From: Nitratiruptor sp. | GTDB taxonomy: Bacteria > Campylobacterota > Campylobacteria > Campylobacterales > Nitratiruptoraceae | Reading direction: 5' to 3' | Length of the DNA: 10,052 nucleotides | Assembly: GCA_015494505.1 (NCBI GenBank) | Contig: WGBB01000043.1 | Coordinates: 1 to 10,052, forward strand | Shown here: one piece after another, positions 7,257 through 10,052 of the stretch | How the letters are laid out: each line of letters opens with the position of its first letter | How positions within the stretch are numbered: position 1 is the first letter of the stretch | Made by a program: the position numbers and the translations under genes | Notes under the pieces: generated by a model | Seen by the model: the letters and a program-made list of their open reading frames with translations, nothing else | Told to the model about the DNA's origin: nothing | Databases searched by the model: none

Positions 7257-7262
7257 CCCCTT
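7257..7262 (-). promoter_or_regulatory. Ribosome binding site of the RCK-like gene (decides GTG start)
   Basis: The minus strand reads AAGGGG four nt before GTG 7252. The upstream in-frame ATG at 7288 has no comparable purine run, so this site favours GTG. It lies within the 24-bp gap shared with tgt. Confidence 0.55.
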
Positions 7263-7264
7263 GT

Positions 7265-7269
7265 AAAGG
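7265..7269 (+). promoter_or_regulatory. Ribosome binding site of tgt (decides TTG start)
   Basis: AAAGG seven nt before the TTG at 7277. It supports TTG as the tgt start, giving the protein beginning M-E-F, which is the usual Campylobacterota Tgt beginning as I recall it. Confidence 0.6.
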
Positions 7270-7276
7270 TAGTATT

Positions 7277-8394
<1,118 letters not shown>

Positions 8395-8398
<4 letters not shown>

Positions 8399-9192
8399 AA
8401 CTGGGAGTCAATATCGACCACATCGCGGTGCTACGCGAGGCGCGCAAGATCAACGATCCTGATCCCGTGGAGGCACTGGGGATCTTACGTAGAGCGGGGG
8501 CGGACCAGGTGACGATACACCTGCGCGAAGATAGGCGCCACATCAACGACTACGACGCCAAACGCATCGTGGAGCTCTCGGCGCTGCCTGTAAACATGGA
8601 GTGCAGCATCGATCCCGCTATCATCGATATCGTCTGCGAGCTACGTCCCCATCGCGCCACCCTCGTGCCAGAAAAGCGCCAGGAAATCACCACCGAAGGG
8701 GGCCTGGACGTGCTGGGCAATTTCGATCGCATCAGCGAGACGGTGGCCAAACTCAAAGAGCATGAAATCGACGTTTCGCTCTTTATCGATCCCGACTTCG
8801 AAGTGATCGCAGCCTCGGCCGATACGGGAGCGGATATGGTGGAACTGCACACGGGAGAGTATGCCAATATTTTTGCTATGCTCTATAGCAATCTCCCCCA
8901 CACGCCTCACGCCATCGAGGAGCTTCGTCTTTCGCGCAGCGAACTCCAAGAGCGCCTCAGCCAAGCCATAGGAGATTTGGAAAACTCCGCCATCTACGCG
9001 GCAAAAGCGGGCCTTCTCGTAGCTGCGGGCCACGGGCTTAATTATCAAAACGTCTCTCGCATCGCCGAGATGCCCAATATCGTGGAGCTCAATATCGGCC
9101 AAAGCATCATTGCCCGCAGCGTGTGGGTGGGACTCGAGCAAGCGATTCGCCAGATGAAAGAGCTCATCGATGAAGCCTGTCATAGCCATTAG
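8395..9192 (+). CDS. pdxJ: Pyridoxine 5'-phosphate synthase
   Basis: Condenses 1-deoxy-D-xylulose 5-phosphate with 3-amino-2-oxopropyl phosphate (the PdxA product) to make pyridoxine 5'-phosphate, the ring-closing step of DXP-dependent vitamin B6 synthesis; cytosolic TIM barrel, typically octameric. 265 residues, slightly longer than E. coli (243). Signature segments: L-G-V-N-I-D-H-I-A at 3-11, the phosphate/substrate loop I-H-L-R-E-D-R-R-H-I at 41-50, the conserved catalytic Glu69 in N-M-E, E-L-H-T-G at 150-154, A-G-H-G-L-N-Y at 211-217, and E-L-N-I-G at 231-235. Catalytic His42, Glu69 and His213 positions are all filled. The ATG has an ideal AGGAG site and overlaps tgt by 4 nt; the end overlaps pdxA by 23 nt. 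Confidence 0.97.
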
Positions 9193-10052
9193 CATCGGAG
9201 ATATCAACGGCATCGGCGCCGAAATCGCCCTCAAAGCGCATGAGACTATAAAGGAGTTTTGCAAACCCCTCTACTTTTGCAACCGCCCCATGCTCGAACA
9301 AGCCGCGAGGCTTTTAGGTATGGAGCTTCCAAAAGATTTGGAAGTAGAATATGTAGAGGGGGAATTTGCCATAAAGCCCGGCAAAATAAGCAAAAAGAGC
9401 GCATACCTCTCCTTCGCTTCTTTTACCAAAGCCGTGGAGATGACGGCCAGCGGCATCACCGATGCTGTAGTGACGCTGCCAATCAACAAGGAGGCGTGGC
9501 ATAAGGCAGGCATCCACTACAGCGGCCACACCGACTATCTTCGCAAGCGCTTTGACAAAGAGGCTATCATGATGCTTGGCTGCGACAAGCTCTACGTGGC
9601 GCTTTTTACCGAACACATCCCTCTCAAAGATGTGCCAAAAAGTATCAAAAAAAAGTGTCTTGCACGCTTTTTAGTGGACTTTTACGAAAGTGTGCACCCT
9701 CTTTTGCCTGTTGCAGTACTGGGGCTCAACCCCCACGCAGGGGACGGCGGGGTTTTGGGCGATGAAGAGGAAAAAATCGCAGCAGCCATAAAAAAAGCCA
9801 ACAAAAAAGTAGGCAAAGAGATATTCTTCGGCCCCGTAGTACCCGACATCGCCTTTACGCCGGAGTTTCGCAAGAAAGTCTCTCATATCGTGGCGATCTA
9901 TCACGACCAGGGGCTCGCACCCCTCAAGGCCCTCTATTTCGACGAATCGATCAACGTCTCACTCAACCTACCTATCCTACGCACCTCCGTAGACCACGGC
10001 ACGGCTTTCGATATCGCCTACAAAGGCTTGGCCAAAACCACCAGCTACATCA
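9170..10052 (+). CDS. pdxA: 4-hydroxythreonine-4-phosphate dehydrogenase (partial, 3' end outside window)
   Basis: Oxidises 4-phosphohydroxy-L-threonine with NAD+; the product decarboxylates to 3-amino-2-oxopropyl phosphate, the co-substrate of PdxJ. 294 residues are visible with no stop; E. coli PdxA has 329, so only the end is missing. The N-terminus reads S-I-G-D-I-N-G-I-G, the family's G-D-x-x-G-I-G start. S-G-H-T-D at 118-122 is the substrate segment. Metal ligands are His149 (T-E-H-I-P-L), His189 (L-N-P-H-A-G) and His245 (Y-H-D-Q-G). R-T-S-V-D-H-G-T-A at 271-279 is the conserved C-terminal signature. The ATG at 9170 lies 23 nt inside pdxJ in another frame, with only a weak AAAGAG upstream, so translation is probably coupled to pdxJ. 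All active residues visible so far are intact. Confidence 0.96.
   Translation, partial: MKPVIAISIGDINGIGAEIALKAHETIKEFCKPLYFCNRPMLEQAARLLGMELPKDLEVEYVEGEFAIKPGKISKKSAYLSFASFTKAVEMTASGITDAVVTLPINKEAWHKAGIHYSGHTDYLRKRFDKEAIMMLGCDKLYVALFTEHIPLKDVPKSIKKKCLARFLVDFYESVHPLLPVAVLGLNPHAGDGGVLGDEEEKIAAAIKKANKKVGKEIFFGPVVPDIAFTPEFRKKVSHIVAIYHDQGLAPLKALYFDESINVSLNLPILRTSVDHGTAFDIAYKGLAKTTSYI

Larger units (their letters stand above)
7253..7276. other. 24-bp divergent intergenic gap
   Basis: This is all the non-coding DNA between the divergent RCK-like gene (GTG at 7252) and tgt (TTG at 7277). It holds both ribosome binding sites and leaves no room for a promoter on either strand, so promoter elements must lie in the opposing genes. 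Confidence 0.6.

Noticed and set aside
9647..9655. A8G run in pdxA containing the slippery heptamer A AAA AAG in frame
   Set aside because: The -1 product would run about 40 codons to a stop with no domain gain, and I see no obvious stimulatory stem-loop or upstream Shine-Dalgarno; the zero frame continues through all conserved PdxA motifs.

Overview
The window looks like chromosomal core DNA from a member of the Campylobacterota (the former Epsilonproteobacteria). The protein sequences support this: the Tgt, MtaB, PdxA and BioV-like proteins read like the Campylobacter/Helicobacter/Sulfurovum/Nitratiruptor versions. So does the order tgt | RCK-like gene | aroB | mscS | mtaB | ftsH-like, which I recall from Helicobacter pylori. 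Base composition is near balanced, higher than in the host-adapted pathogens, so a free-living or hydrothermal-vent type genus is plausible. I cannot name a species. I see no mobile element, rRNA, tRNA, CRISPR array or clear terminator.

Minus-strand block (1-7252), in transcription order: an RCK/TrkA-like cytosolic protein of unknown function; then, after a 50-bp gap with a perfect TATAAT box, aroB (3-dehydroquinate synthase), an MscS-family mechanosensitive channel, mtaB (tRNA ms2t6A methylthiotransferase), an FtsH-like membrane AAA ATPase, and a BioV-like pimeloyl-ACP methyl ester esterase cut by the window start. From aroB onward each gene overlaps the next (7, 4, 38 and 14 nt), so the block is very probably one translationally coupled operon. 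It mixes shikimate synthesis, osmotic safety, tRNA modification, membrane ATPase activity and biotin synthesis.

Plus-strand block (7277-10052): tgt (queuosine tRNA-guanine transglycosylase), pdxJ and pdxA (the last cut by the window end). These also overlap (4 and 23 nt) and form a second operon. PdxA and PdxJ catalyse consecutive steps of the DXP-dependent pyridoxal phosphate route.

The two blocks diverge from a 24-bp gap (7253-7276). Both first genes use non-ATG starts (GTG and TTG) with Shine-Dalgarno sequences facing away from each other, and the best candidate promoter of each lies inside the other gene.

Most noteworthy points: (1) the FtsH-like protein keeps a complete AAA ATPase but has lost the HExxH zinc-protease motif (YQAAK instead), so it looks like a pseudoprotease; (2) Tgt has a Leu where the Zymomonas enzyme has the substrate-pocket Cys158; (3) the RCK-like protein lacks the glycine-rich nucleotide loop and carries a long C-terminal half I cannot assign; (4) the tight divergent promoter arrangement. 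I did not find a convincing wholly new multi-gene system; the region is mostly conserved housekeeping.
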